From: Batkoa obscura
Lineage: Eukaryota > Entomophthoromycota > Entomophthoromycetes > Entomophthorales > Batkoaceae
Reading direction: 5' to 3'
Length of the DNA stretch: 64,000 nucleotides
Assembly: GCA_030770535.1 (NCBI GenBank)
Contig: JASVEC010000028.1
Location: 558,001 to 622,000, forward strand
Shown: piece after piece, positions 20,669-33,061 of the stretch
Position numbering within the stretch: position 1 is the first letter of the stretch
How the letters are laid out: the number at the start of each line of letters is the position of its first letter
Made by a program: the position numbers and the translations under genes
Notes under the pieces: generated by a model
Told to the model about the DNA's origin: nothing
Databases searched by the model: none
Seen by the model: only the letters and a program-made list of their open reading frames with translations

Positions 20669-22663
20669 TTTGAGTTTATTTTGATGAAGATGCTAAAAAA
20701 AAGTAGAACAAAGACATGAGCAATGTTATTATTGAAATGTAATATATGACTACCTTCAATTAACTTGTAATTTTTAAATGATATTTAATAATGAAAAAGA
20801 ACTTATTGGTTTATAATCTGTAATTTAAATAAAAAATCTTCATTCATATTTATAAATTTATTCTTAAAGAATAGTTAAATGGATTAAATTTGGTTTTTAA
20901 GCAGGTAAATCTGAAATTTGGCTTGGTTTCTCGCAATGAACCATAAAATTGAGTTGCAATCAAAGCTTTATTGAACATTAGCTAAGAGAACAAAGTGACT
21001 CCTTTTAATAATACAACCTATAGCTTAAAATCAAAATTAGTATCATCATAGTAACAACTAAAGAGCGTTAAATAATACATATTTGCTCCATAAAGCGATG
21101 GACAAATTAGTAGTATATGGTTACTTCACCATAAATAATGGAAGCTTAAGGGTGACCCATTAAAAGTTCTATATAAGTAAGAAGCCAATCTAATTATAGT
21201 AAAATTCTAAAAATAACCCTGAAATTTTAAGGATTAATTCGTGTTTTCTTTCTACCACTTCTTTTTCATTGGCTCGTTATGCTTGCACTCATCATTACTC
21301 CAATTAAAGCGTGGGAAAGTTGTAAACAAGTGTAAGCATCCCTTATTGTTAACTTTCGAATAATAAAATCAATTTCTTGGTTTTCAATTTAATAGGTTAA
21401 ATAGCGCCAGTTATAAACTTATATTTCAGTCTTTAGTTTACTTTAAATTATATTTATTTTGTTTTTAAATAAAAAGCAATCAATTACAATGTTAATAGCT
21501 TAAATTACATATTTAAGAAGTAAATGTCATATATCAGATATATTTAGATGGTTAAAATTTAACCGCTTCATCTCAATAGTCCTCAAAGAATAATAATAAG
21601 TTATTATAAATAGACGAAGTTATTAAGTATACTATAAAGTTTATAAAAAACAATATATGGGCTATATGATGCATAAAGTTAAAACTTATCCAATAAATTC
21701 AATGTAAAAGGGGCCATAATTTCGAACCTGAGCAGCAGTATCTCAATTTTTTAAAACTTGACCAATTATGTATTGCTAGGTTGAAATTTTGGCGTTCGGT
21801 TATTAAATGTAAAAATAAATTTTTTAAGCTAGAACATTATTTTTGGTTGAAATTATTGGTTAAACAAAAAAATATCTTGCAATATTTAAAAGTAAAGTTT
21901 AAGTTAAATTTTCAGAGTTTACAGCTATTAATTATATACATAAGTTGAATCTATTAGTAATTAATAGTATTAATTAGTTTTTCTTTTTAATTTATTATTT
22001 GTAATAATGAGCTATTAATAATGTTCTTTAACATATAATAAGTAGCTGGATCATTATATTATTAGCTAGGTTTCATGGAAGAATTAGTATACTGAAGTTA
22101 TAAATTCATTAGCAGCACTCTTCACAACGTAAATACATATCTGGTAAAACCCAATGATGTCAAATGCTATCAAGCTATTGTGTAATATTCATGAAACATT
22201 AAATAGTTTAAAAACTTTATTTTTTTATATTCGTTATTTTTAACTATACTCGAGTTGTACTATTAAATTAACTCACTAAGTTTTGTTTTTTCGAAAAATG
22301 TTATCAAACCTGTATACTCTTATATTAAGAGCACCTGCTTTGCTATTATTATATTAAATAACCATATTTTTTTATGTAATTATTTTCAAAATTCAAGCAT
22401 TTTGAAATATTACCTAATATGGTAATAAATCTAATTAAATGCGATTCATATTTTTATAATAATGATAAAGTAAAGACTATACGTACAGCTTTTGATTATT
22501 TGTTTGATAAATACAATAGTTTTTTTAATATTGAAAGGTATATAAAATACAATCAATAATCATGTACATCCACATTGTTTATACTTTTTACAAATTTTTC
22601 AAAATGTATTTTAACTCATTTGATCTTTTTAAAATTTGGTCATAATACTCAGGTTAAAAAGCT
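20669..22663. other. Gene-poor intergenic DNA
   Basis: About 2 kb with no long frame. Near 21284-21301 a short ATTACTCCAATTAAAGC differs by one base from the start of the mature secreted-protein trio and follows a hydrophobic-like T/C-rich stretch; it may be a relic of that family. Nothing else was recognised. Confidence 0.4.
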
Positions 22664-22667
22664 ACAT

Positions 22668-22766
22668 GGGGGTGTTTTTTTTGGTTTCATTATTTTTTCC
22701 ATTTTTTAAGCGCTATTTGAGTGGAAATATTGTTAGTAAAATCCTTAAACAAAAAAATACATCCTC
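22668..22766 (-). repeat. MITE copy 9 (99 bp)
   Basis: Reverse orientation, with termini GGGGGTG and CATCCTC. Perfect ACAT duplication at 22664-22667 and 22767-22770. Confidence 0.9.
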
Positions 22767-22770
22767 ACAT

Positions 22771-23436
22771 GCAACTTAAATTCAGAATAAAATTTGTTCA
22801 TGAAGAAAATTACATTAATTCCGTCTTTAATATCCGATTATCTGAATAGATATGTACCTAATTTTCCAAAAATTTCCGCTCTTCCTACTCACCATTAAGC
22901 CTTTGCTTTGACTATGATTTATAGGCGACCCATTCCTATTATTTTGGCTTTTCACCCGAAATTTAAAAATAACTTCTTCCCCTCCTACCCACATTCATAT
23001 GAGACTAAACGTATAAAGATCTAAATATAAGACAGCCTAGTAAAATATGACTTTTGAGTTCGGCTTACAGGAATTTAAAGATCTTACAAGAATCCATCAA
23101 TTTCATTTGATATCTCCCCTACCTTTATGATGTCTTTAGCTGTTTCCTTCTTCACAACTAAAAGCATCTAAAATTCGCTTATTGATTTTTTAAGGCTGTA
23201 TTAAAAGAGGATAACACTGAGTATAAAACAATTAACCATATTCCAAATCAAAAGTTTACAATTGCCATAAACTAGTCTTTTTTTAATTTTAATTGATTTA
23301 ATGATTATCATACATAAACTTTACACTTTTGTAATATATAAAAATTAACACTTTTGAATTTTTAAACATAATTATCTATCCATAGATACACTTTTTATAC
23401 TTACTTTCCATAGTTGTAAATATAACAAAAATAAAT
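22771..23436. other. Intergenic DNA between MITE copies 9 and 10
   Basis: Slightly richer in C and pyrimidine tracts around 22870-23170, which might be decayed coding sequence. No frame could be supported. Confidence 0.35.
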
Positions 23437-23440
23437 ATAT

Positions 23441-23536
23441 AGGGATGTCTCTTTCTTTAAGAAATTTACTAGCATATTTTCCGCTCAATAGCGCTTAAAA
23501 AATGGAAAAAGTAATGAAACCAAAAAAAACACCCCC
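23441..23536 (+). repeat. MITE copy 10 (96 bp)
   Basis: Forward orientation, with termini AGGGATG and CACCCCC. Perfect ATAT duplication at 23437-23440 and 23537-23540. Confidence 0.88.
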
Positions 23537-23904
23537 ATATAATTGTCAAAATTAACTAAAAAAATCGTGGATTGCTTATATAGGGTTCCTATATATTGAT
23601 TTTATTAAAAATGTTATAAAATGACAAAACTGATGCCACTATGAGATGAACAAATAGTCAAAAAAAAGAGCTAATCACAATTGTAACTGGCTAGTTTTTG
23701 CTTTTATTAAGTAAAATTATTTTATAAAAGCATACTTTTTGCAAAATAATATGTGGCTATTATACATTTTTTATTGCTTAATAATGCTTGAAAAATAAAA
23801 AAATAAAAAAATTTAAAAAAACAAAGATTTAAATAATATCTATGATTTTCATTTAATAATAAAAAATAAAAATACCCAAATGATCAAATCAGTACTAATA
23901 ATAT

Positions 23905-24003
23905 GGGGGTGTTTTTTTTGGTTTCATTATTTTTTCCATTTTTTGAGCCCTATTTCAGCGGAAATATTGTTAGTAAAATTCTTAAACAAAAAAATATATC
24001 CTC
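23905..24003 (-). repeat. MITE copy 11 (99 bp)
   Basis: Reverse orientation. Perfect ATAT duplication at 23901-23904 and 24004-24007. Confidence 0.9.
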
Positions 24004-24265
24004 ATATTGTTGTTTAATTTAATAATTATCCTACTAGGTTTAAAATTATTTGTAATAATCCTAATATTATTATTAGTTTTTAAATAAAATTTAATAAATT
24101 AAAATTAAAATGTCAAAGTTTATTTAAGTATATTGATAGTAAATTATTAAAACACATCAATATCAATTGGAATTTATATGTATTTTATTGACATCAAAAT
24201 AAAACAAACAGATTTAATTAAAAAAACTGGAATCTAATAATAAATAAAATAGAGAACCACTATAT

Positions 24266-24364
24266 GGGGATGTTTTTTTTGGTTTCATCACTTTTCCATT
24301 TTTCAGGCGCTATTTGAGCGGAAAGATTGTTAGTAGAATTCTTAAACAAAAAAAATATATCCCT
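24266..24364 (-). repeat. MITE copy 12 (99 bp)
   Basis: Reverse orientation. Perfect ATAT duplication at 24262-24265 and 24365-24368. Copies 10 to 12 lie within 930 bases of each other, the densest cluster in the window. Confidence 0.9.
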
Positions 24365-24368
24365 ATAT

Positions 24369-24856
24369 CATAATAATTTAAAAGTAGTATTTACATATTA
24401 CTCCATAATAAAAATCCAATTATAAAGATAAGTCATAGCTACAGAGATCAATGAATAATGAATAATGAATAATAATTAGAATTACTTTAATAATTGATTT
24501 AAACAATCATATTGATTACAAAACAATTAAAGCGTAAATAGAAACAACAATTAAAATGATTTAAAGTAGCACTCATGTTACTTTATTATAAAACTATAAT
24601 CACAAACATAAGTCCCAATTACAAAGATCAATTAATAATGAGTTATTTAATATTAATTAACCTAAATAAACATACTAAATATCACCTATGAAACCTAATT
24701 AATTGATACCATAAAATTCCCACGATTTGAAGCATTAAACCTACTGAAAATATCAAAGGTAATTAAGTAGTTTAACTGAAAGTATTCTAATTTAATAACC
24801 ATTATTATAAAATATTTAAACTAATATATAAAAATAATACGATTATTAGTATCAAT
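24369..24856. other. Intergenic DNA
   Basis: AT-rich, with a diffuse repetition: ATAAAGATAAGTCATAGC then ACAGAGATCAATGAATAATG (about 24434-24465) recurs loosely as ATAAGTCCCAATTACAAAGATCAATTAATAATG (about 24609-24640). This is a decayed direct repeat about 175 bases apart. No gene was seen. Confidence 0.35.
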
Positions 24857-25171
24857 TTAAGCCCAAGCAAAGGCTACACGTGGGGATTCAACATAAAACT
24901 TAGAAATAAAGTTAGCACGTGGGCTAAGCTCTTGGATATTAATTGAAATTTTAACCAGAGAAAGAAAAGAGCCAATAAATAACAAAGAAAAAATTATTGA
25001 GCTTAAAAAGAGAATAAAGAATACTAAAGGAATTTAAAGCAAATCTTTTATATCCCATGGAATTTTAATTTGGATTGCTTAGTGAAGTAGTTTAATAATT
25101 ATTTGATTACTTTGTTCCCCTCAAGTTAAAATGGGATTATTAAAAGCCGTATTATGAAATAATTCCCTCAT
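24857..25171 (-). pseudogene. Relic of a small membrane-protein gene
   Basis: Reading minus from an ATG at 25171 (MRELFHNTAFNNPILT) one frame runs 105 codons to 24857, broken by three in-frame stops (one TGA, two TAA). The last 57 codons are open and protein-like: a hydrophobic segment (FFILFLSSIIFSLLFIGSFL), then a polar end including ELSPRANFISKFYVESPR and closing in AFAWA. The intact part could instead be a terminal exon, as a CTTTAG acceptor-like site precedes it, but no upstream exon is convincing. I do not recognise the family. It is divergent from the Ppn1 gene, 109 bases away. Confidence 0.4.
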
Positions 25172-25280
25172 CTTTTTATCATCATTTTAGATTTTTGGCA
25201 TTTTAGACTCATATATAAATACCCAGTAAAATAGTAACTTAATTATATTAATTTCATACTCTTTTCTTTTATAAAAAAAG

Positions 25281-26724
25281 ATGCCATCCATATTCAATTT
25301 ACCAATTCATTATTTATTTTTATTTATATTAATTATCAATTTGATTCTAATATGTACTTTATCATTATTAAGTAGTAGTAATATTAATACTAATATTGAA
25401 GATTCTTTAAAATCGGATAATATCAATAGTAACTTTGGGAACTTTTTGCATATCACTGGCAAGTATAAAATAATAATACATTATTTAATAATAATTATAT
25501 TAACTTTATATTTTAGATATTCATGAGGATATGAATTATATAGAAGGAGCGACAGTAGATAGTTATTGTCATCGAAAAGGAAAATCGAATGATAAAAAAA
25601 GTGGTAAATATGGAGCATTAGGAAGTAAATGTGATAGTCCACATACTTTAGTTAAGGAAAGTTTTGATTTTATGAAAAAGGAATTTGAAAATCAAATAGA
25701 TTTTATTATTGATACGGGAGATAGTATAAGACATAATAGAGATGAATCTTTATTAAGAGATAATTCAGAGATATTAAATTCACATAAGAGAACAGTAGAA
25801 TATTATAAGAATGCATTTGATTTAAACAAGATGACAGTAATACCTAATTTAGGAAATAACGACATTTTTATTCATAATGAATTTAATACTAATTCAAGTA
25901 TATTAAAAGAGTTAGCTAAGATTTGGTTACCTTATAGATTAAATTTAGAAAATAACCCAACCTTTTTAAAAGGAGGGTATTTTAAAATGGATTTATCAGA
26001 GAGTATTAAAGTATTATCATTAAATACATTAATTTGGTATAAAAGGAATTCAATATTAAAAGATTGTAATGAAGATACTATTGGCTATGAACAATTAATC
26101 TGGTTAAAACAAGAACTAAATGAAGCAATGAATCAAAATTATAAAGTTTATATAACTGGACATGTACCTCCACATAAACCGAATGGTAAAGCATTATATA
26201 AAAAACAATGTTATAAAAAATACATCAATTTAATTGGAAAATATTCATTAATAATTAATGGATATTTTCATGGTCATACTAATTCCGATTATATTTCTAT
26301 ATTAGTCAAATATAAAAATAAAGATAAAAAAAAATTTCGATATAATAAAGAAAATAATTGGAATTTTAAATTGATTACATTAACTCAAGATAAACCTTCC
26401 TTTACTTTATCACCAGCTGAAATTGTAACTGTAATGACCAACGGACCTTCTATATTACCTATTAATAATCCAGCTGTTAGATTATATACTTATGATCGTA
26501 ATCGAAAAGGTACATTAATGAAATATATTCAATATTATATTAATCTTACTCAATCAAATTTGGATCAAAAATTACAATTTAATATTGAATATGATACTAA
26601 ATCAACTTATAAAATGCAAGATTTATCTATTACTTCTTGGAAATTATTTTTAATTCAATTACTTAAATCAAAATCTAATCTCTATTCTATTTATTCGAAA
26701 TTTATTAAAGTATCAACTAAATAA
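25281..26724 (+). CDS. PPN1: Endopolyphosphatase Ppn1
   Basis: Vacuolar calcineurin-like phosphoesterase that cuts long polyphosphate chains internally (EC 3.6.1.10). Two exons (25281-25458, 25517-26724) give 461 residues: a short N-terminus, a signal anchor at about 9-32, then the catalytic domain. Metal-site motifs are in order: TDIHED (Asp60, His62), TGDS (Asp128), LGNND (172-175), TGHVPP (274-275) and HGHTN (312-315). GYEQLIWLKQEL and the cysteine-bearing CDSP block are typical of Ppn1 rather than of sphingomyelinases, its relatives. The intron is GC-AG: only the GCAAGT donor joins HIT to DIHED in frame. The C-terminus after about 400 is Lys/Asn/Ser-rich, and it is shorter than in yeast Ppn1. 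Confidence 0.88.
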
Positions 26725-26847
26725 ATTACATTAAGTTGAAGTTAAGTGAAGTATGGGTATTATTAAATAAATAAAGATGCATAATAAATGAATAAACTTT
26801 CTAATTTATACCATTTATAATTTTATTTACTTTAACTACCTAGAACT

Positions 26848-27387
26848 TTAATTCCTATTTTTCAACAAGCCTAAGCTTTGCATTTTCTTTGCGAAAGTAG
26901 GGGTAAGAGCGGCGGTGAGGGGCACTCTAATAGGCACGAGTAATTTATGAATAGAATAAGCGACTGCAAAAGTAGACCAAAAAGAAGGTTTATTATTTTC
27001 GGATAATTCAAATTGTTTCTCAATCCCAATTAAATTTAACAAATTTTGTAATTGAGATTGTAAATAAAACACTTGTTCTTCACCACCAAAATGTAATAAT
27101 GAAAAGGTAATACTAAGATCAATTAAGGAAATACTATTATAAACTATAAATGCAGCTAATCCATATTTTTTCATTAAATCTTTAAGACCTAATTTGGCTG
27201 GTGGAGAGTTTAGAGTATCACTCGTGTTTGGTGCAGAGTTCTTCTCTTTGGATGTGTCTTTTGTAATTTGAGTTGCTACAATCCATCGATTTTGATTTAA
27301 TTTGAAATTATTGAATAGTAATTGATTATTAAATAAAATGGTACTACTCTTTGATTTGGTCCATAATAATCTATTTAATCTCATCAT
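26848..27387 (-). CDS. FAM210/DUF1279 mitochondrial membrane protein
   Basis: Intronless, 179 residues. The first ~40 residues are rich in Arg, Lys, Ser and Asn with no acid (MMRLNRLLWTKSKSSTILFN), a probable mitochondrial presequence. Residues 68-175 match DUF1279: LKDLMKKYGLAAFIVYNSIS, a first membrane helix with DLSITF, then YSIHKLLVPIRVPLTAALTP in the second, ending KKMQSLGLLKNR. The family is metazoan FAM210A/B and fungal DUF1279 proteins (yeast Nat2) of the inner membrane. The biochemical activity is not established. It faces MCD4 across a 512-bp divergent promoter and converges on PPN1, their ends 123 bases apart. Confidence 0.8.
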   Translation of the reverse strand: MMRLNRLLWTKSKSSTILFNNQLLFNNFKLNQNRWIVATQITKDTSKEKNSAPNTSDTLNSPPAKLGLKDLMKKYGLAAFIVYNSISLIDLSITFSLLHFGGEEQVFYLQSQLQNLLNLIGIEKQFELSENNKPSFWSTFAVAYSIHKLLVPIRVPLTAALTPTFAKKMQSLGLLKNRN

Positions 27388-27899
27388 TCTTCTTTTTATT
27401 AATCTCTTCTTCTATAATTTATATCTAGTTTTAAGATAAGTTCTTATATATTGGTTACACTAATACTATATTATTAACTTAAAGTTTAAAATAATTCACT
27501 TTCTAATTTTTATCTAGTAAAAAAAGTGATATCTGACATCATTCTATTAATTAGAAATATTGATATAGCTCCTTTTTGTTAATTTAGCCAATAGGAAATT
27601 AGATTAGTTTAATGAATTATGGAGTTGAATTAAACTATAGTTTACATTACTAAAGAATCAAGTGTAAGCAGTAACATCCAGATATTAAAAATTATATTGT
27701 TATCAAAAAGAACATCAAAAGCTAAATCATAGTGTTTTTGAAAAAACCAATGAAACTAAAACAAGTAATTTTTTTAATAAAAAAAGATAAATTCTTCAAA
27801 CTCTAAAATACCTCAAAACAATAATTCCAATAACTATATAACGATAAGCATTAAGTAATTCGATAAAATTCAATAGAAGCTTCCTAATTTTTTAAAAAG
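27388..27899. promoter_or_regulatory. Divergent promoter between the FAM210-like gene and MCD4
   Basis: 512 bases between two outward-facing start codons. AGCCAATAGG near 27587 holds a CCAAT box. No TATA box stands out from the AT-rich background. Confidence 0.45.
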
Positions 27900-30800
27900 A
27901 TGAATTTAAAACCTCAATTGTTTTTAATTCTACTTGGAATTTTATTTCATCTCATTTATATCTTTTCCATTTTTGATATTTATTTTACTTCTCCCCTCGT
28001 GAAAGGACAAGAGTCATATAAAGTAGAATTACCACCATTAGCTAAACGATTAGTACTAATAGTAGGTAAGTCATTCTTTAAATTATTTATATTTTATAAA
28101 ATTTTCTTTTATACTAATATTTCCTTCAATTCATAGGTGATGGTTTAAGAGCAGATACCTTTTATAAAGATAATCCAGAAGTATTGGCACCCTTTTTACA
28201 TTCTATTATTAGAGAAAAAGGTAGTGGTGGTATTTCTAATACTAGAGTACCAACCGAATCGAGACCAGGTCATGTAGCTATTATTGCGGGGTTTTATGAG
28301 GATGTATCAGCTGTAACAAAAGGTAATATTTGATATGTCAATTAGATTAAAGAAATTGTTATAAAGAAATTTAAAAAAAGTATATGAAAATTGAATTTAT
28401 TGATGGGAATTGATTAAAATATTTTAATTATTATTATTATTATTAAAAAATGTTTTAGGTTGGTCATTAAATCCAGTATCTTTTGATTCTGTATTTAATC
28501 AATCAAATAAAGTGTTTTCTTATGGCTCACCAGATATATTACCTATGTTTAAAGAGGGAGCAAAATATCCAGAAAATGTAATTTGTAATATGTATCATGA
28601 AGATGATGAAGATTTTTCAAAAGGTAAATATTATTAAGAGTATTATAAATTATTTATAATAATAATAATAATAATAATAATTCAATCGATTTTTTAACAT
28701 TGAATATTTAGATCCTCGTAAATTAGATGAATGGGTATTTAATGAATTATCTCAACATTTAAATGAAACATCCAAAGAAAAGGATTTTAAAAGAGAAAAA
28801 AATGTAATATTTTTACATATGTTAGGATTAGATACAGCAGGTCATGGTTATCGGCCTAATAGTCAAAAATATAAAGATTCAATGATTTATTTAGATCAAA
28901 AAATCAAAGAAATTTATCATTTAATTGAAAATTATTATGGAGATAATGAAACAGCTTATCTTTTTACCTCAGATCACGGGATGGGGAATTTGGGTAAATA
29001 TTTTTTGTTTATTTAATATATTAATATTGAATATTGAATTAAAAAATGATTAAAGGATAAATGAATTAATAAAGTATTTTTTTATGTTAGGTTCTCATGG
29101 TGATGGTCATCCTGATAATACTAGAACTCCTATTGTGGCTTGGGGTAAAGGTATTAAAAAGAGTCAAATTAATGAAAATGAAATAGAAGAGAAAGAATTT
29201 AAATCATGGAAAATTAGTTCCTATTTCAAAAAAAGTTTAAATCAAGCAGATATTGCTCCATTAATGGTAAGTCTATTAATTAATAATAATAATCATTTGT
29301 GATTTGATTATGTAAGATTTAATTATTAATACTTTTTTCTATTAGTCTTCTTTGTTAGGAATTAATTTTCCAATGAATTCAGTGGGTAAATTACCGTTAG
29401 ATTATTTAGATGCCAATGATTCTTTTTTAGCTGAAGCTAAATTAGTTAATGTAAAACAAATTTTACATCAATATATTGTTAAAGAAGGTAAATTAATATT
29501 AACAAAATAGATTAAATAATATTAATAAATAAATAAAATAGAATTAAAACAACAAAATGAATTATTTTATGAAAAGTATCATTTTAAAAATCATCAAGAG
29601 CCATCTGAAATTGTCAATAATATACAAAGTTTAATTCAACAGAAAAAATATAATAAGGCAATTATTGAGTCAGATTTATTTATTGATGAATTATTACAAG
29701 CATTAAGATATTTACAAACTTATGATTGGTTATTTTTAAGAACTATTATTACTTTAGGTTATTTAGGTTGGATTATATTTACATTAATATTTATATTGGA
29801 AAATCAAAATAATAATAATAATAATAATAATAATGAAAAGTATAATAAGAAGAGTAATATTAATTATGAGAAGATAATTCATTTAATAAGTATAGTTACA
29901 TTAATTATAATGTATATTATTTTATATAAAAAACAATCTCCTTTATTTTATTTTGGTTATATATTGTTTCCAATTTATTTTTGGAATCAAACTATTATTA
30001 ATAGAAATAGTTTAATTACTGCAATTAAAAATACAAAAATTAGTAAATTAATTCAAGTAGTAATTATTACTTTAATTTGTTTAGAATTAATGGTAAGTCA
30101 ATATTTGATTATTATATATAATTATAATAATTATAATATTATAAAGTATTATGAATTTTTAATAAATTTTATTTTTAATTAGGTATTTTCTTATTTTAAA
30201 AGAAGTATATTATCCTTTGGATTTTTATTATTATCTATTTTACCATGGTTAAAAATCAGTCAAATCCAAGTGCAAAATAGATTATTAATAATTTGGAGTA
30301 TTGTTTGTTTAATGAATGCCACGTTCCCTACATTTTCGGTTGAAAAAGTAGAAGATATTAATTTAGTGTAAGTTTTAATTTTTATTATTTATTTATTATT
30401 TTTTAAGTTAAAAAATTTATTAATTAGTGTTTTTGGTGGATTTATTATTATATTAATTGGATTAACTGGTATTTATTTTGCTAAAGAATTAATACCTTCA
30501 GCAGTTATTAGTTTTGAAAGTGATAATAAAAGAAAGCAAAGTGATGAGAGTATTAAAAATGAAATATTGGAAGTTCGTAAAAGATTACTAATACAAGTAA
30601 GATTAGTTTATTATTATTTTATTATAAAAATAATCTAATTAATATATAATTATATTTATTAGATATTATTTATAATTATATCAATAATACAAATGTATTT
30701 AAGTAGTAATCAATTAAAATTAAGACATCGAAATGAGAATTTAGTATTAGCTAAATTTGAAGATGTAGGAGATATTGTACCACCTTATTTACATTATTTA

Positions 30801-31614
30801 GGTTGGTTAATATTATCTATTTCAATTATTTATTTAATTTTAATTAATAATATAAAACAACATTATTTATTAAAATTAATATCAATTTTTTTGGCATTTG
30901 CACCAAGTTATATTATTTTATCAATATCGTAAGTTATTTCTTTTTTTTTGTTTTTTTAAAGGAAACTAAATTAATTATTATTTTAGATATGAAATTTTAT
31001 TTTATTCTACACTGTTTGGATTATTATTTACTTGGATTATTATGGAGCAAATTAATTTTAAAAATAAGCAATTAGTGATAGTCAATAATAATAGCAATAT
31101 GAATAATAATAATAATAATAATAATAATATGAACATAAATCAATTATTTCAAAAATTAAGTTTGAATGAATTAAAACAAAGTTTATTATTTTTATTTTTA
31201 ATCAATGTATCTTTCTTTAGTTGTGGTAATATGGCATCGATCTCTTCCTTTTCACTTGAAGCAGTTTATCGATTAACAGTTAAATTTAATCCCTTTTTGA
31301 TGGGTACATTATTGATCTTTAAGATATTAATTCCCTTCTTTTTATTATCTTCTAGTATAACAATTATTAATCAATTATTGAATTTAGAACCATTTTCTAT
31401 CTTCTTATTAAGTTTATCATTAACTGATATAATGACTTTAAATTTTTTCTTTTTAGTTAAAGATGAAGGTTCTTGGTTGGAAATTGGTACTTCCATTTCT
31501 CATTTTATTATTGCTAGTTCTTTTGTTTTATTTATTACACTTCTTTATTTTTTGGCTTATTTACTTACAAAATGGACGATGTTGCCTAAGTATAAAAGTT
31601 TAAAGATGAAATAA
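27900..31614 (+). CDS. MCD4: GPI ethanolamine phosphate transferase 1 (Mcd4/PIG-N)
   Basis: ER membrane enzyme that adds ethanolamine phosphate to the first mannose of the GPI anchor. Eleven exons: 27900-28065, 28137-28322, 28459-28623, 28712-28993, 29091-29266, 29346-29487, 29542-30092, 30183-30367, 30428-30596, 30663-30928 and 30987-31614, all with in-frame junctions. The N-terminal signal anchor (residues 6-26) precedes the luminal alkaline-phosphatase-like domain: [53 protein letters not shown] and [20 protein letters not shown]. The C-terminal half is many membrane helices, as in PIG-N. Poly-Asn runs encoded by AAT repeats interrupt two loops (about 29805-29835 and 31085-31140). The family assignment is very firm. 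Confidence 0.95.
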
Positions 31615-31725
31615 AATGAAATAAAATGAAAAAAAGGATAAAATAAAAGAGAATAAAAAAAACATAAGAAATCAATATTATCATTTTTTATTATTAATAA
31701 ATAAACAGTTTAATAGAATTTATTT

Positions 31726-33061
31726 TTATTCCAATTTTTTCATTAAATAATCTATTTTATCATTTAAATTTGGTATTTCTTTTAATAAACAATTTAATTG
31801 ATTTTGACTTTCATTATAACTTTGAGAATATTTTATAAGTTGATTTTCTAATTGATTTTTTTCCAATTGTAATTTTTCAATTTCTTGATATAATTGTTGA
31901 TTATTATCCACTTCATTTGTATTATCATTAGTGATAAGTTCATTATTCCTTTTTAATAACTTAAATTTTAATTCTTCTTTTTCTTTCTTTTGTTGTTTCA
32001 ATAATTCTAACTTATTTTCATAATGTTTCTTCTGTATCTCCAATTGAATTTCTAATAATTCCACTTCATCCTCAAAGTATTTCCCCTTCTTTCCCATTTG
32101 TAATTCTAAATCAATTTCCTTTTCTTTACTACTAGTAGTTACTCTACCATCATTAATCAATTTTCCATAAATAAAATCCAATAATTGATTATCTTTTAAT
32201 CTCAATCCAATCGAATGTTGATAATCTTTACAATGACTACTTGTATGTTGAAAACAACCTTTAAACCCACAAATTAAACATAAATAACGTTCTAAATTAT
32301 CTGTACATGAATGACATGAATCTTTTTTTTCATTTTTAAACTCTTCTATCACTTGAAAATGTGAATGACGACATAATGGACATCTAATGAATATTAATTA
32401 TTAATCTCTTTTTAATTATTCTAATTATATAAATAAATAAATAAAATTCCTTACTTAGTTTCATTCCAATTGAACATACAATTGGCATGAAATATATGAC
32501 CACATGATAAAGTTAATGTTGAAAACTTACTATCTAATGTTAGTTTATCTAAACATACAGCACAATGAGATAACTCCATTGAGTTATCCGAAAATAAAAT
32601 TAAATTTTTACTAATGCTTAAATTGCTATTGAATACTTGTTGTTGATAATATAATGTATTAATTTTTTCAAATGAGTTGGGATTACTCTATTTGGGAGAT
32701 TAATAAGTTAATTAACATATTTAAGCTTTGAATTAAACTAATTTACCTTTAAATAAAATTCCATATTCGCTTCTTTTTTTAATTCAATAATACAATGAAA
32801 TTTTTTATCTTGATTTTTTTTATCTAGAATAAATAGCATCTCATTAACATTTTCCAAATCGATATTACTCTTCTGTAATGTTTCACTGACATTATAATAT
32901 GTCGGGATATCTTTCCATAATAATAAATTGGAAAATGGTGAAATCAATCGTTGGTTGAGTGATAAAATGTTTTCTTTTCTTGGGCTATTATGTTTATAAA
33001 AGTGGTATTCGGATGTAGATTCGTTAAAAGAGCCATAGAATATACTGTCTTTATAATTCAT
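31726..33061 (-). CDS. Etp1/BRAP2-like RING and UBP zinc-finger protein (RING-intact copy)
   Basis: Probable E3 ubiquitin ligase of the BRAP2/Etp1 family. Three exons: 33061-32747, 32687-32455 and 32383-31726. The N-terminal ~130 residues are shorter and more diverged than the BRAP2 RRM-like domain. Next comes a full RING, CAVCLDKL ... SCGHIFHANCMFNW, then CPLCRH after intron 2. The ubiquitin-binding UBP zinc finger follows (SCHSCTDN, YLCLICGFKGCFQH, HCKDYQH), and then a long coiled coil of Glu, Lys, Gln and Leu to the C-terminus. It is head-to-head with a second family member at 33276, with 214 bases between start codons. The order RING, UBP finger, coiled coil is diagnostic. Targets are unknown. 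Confidence 0.8.

Noticed and set aside
21700-21780. tRNA-like TTTCGAACCTGAGC stretch
   Set aside because: No acceptor or anticodon stem can be paired around it.
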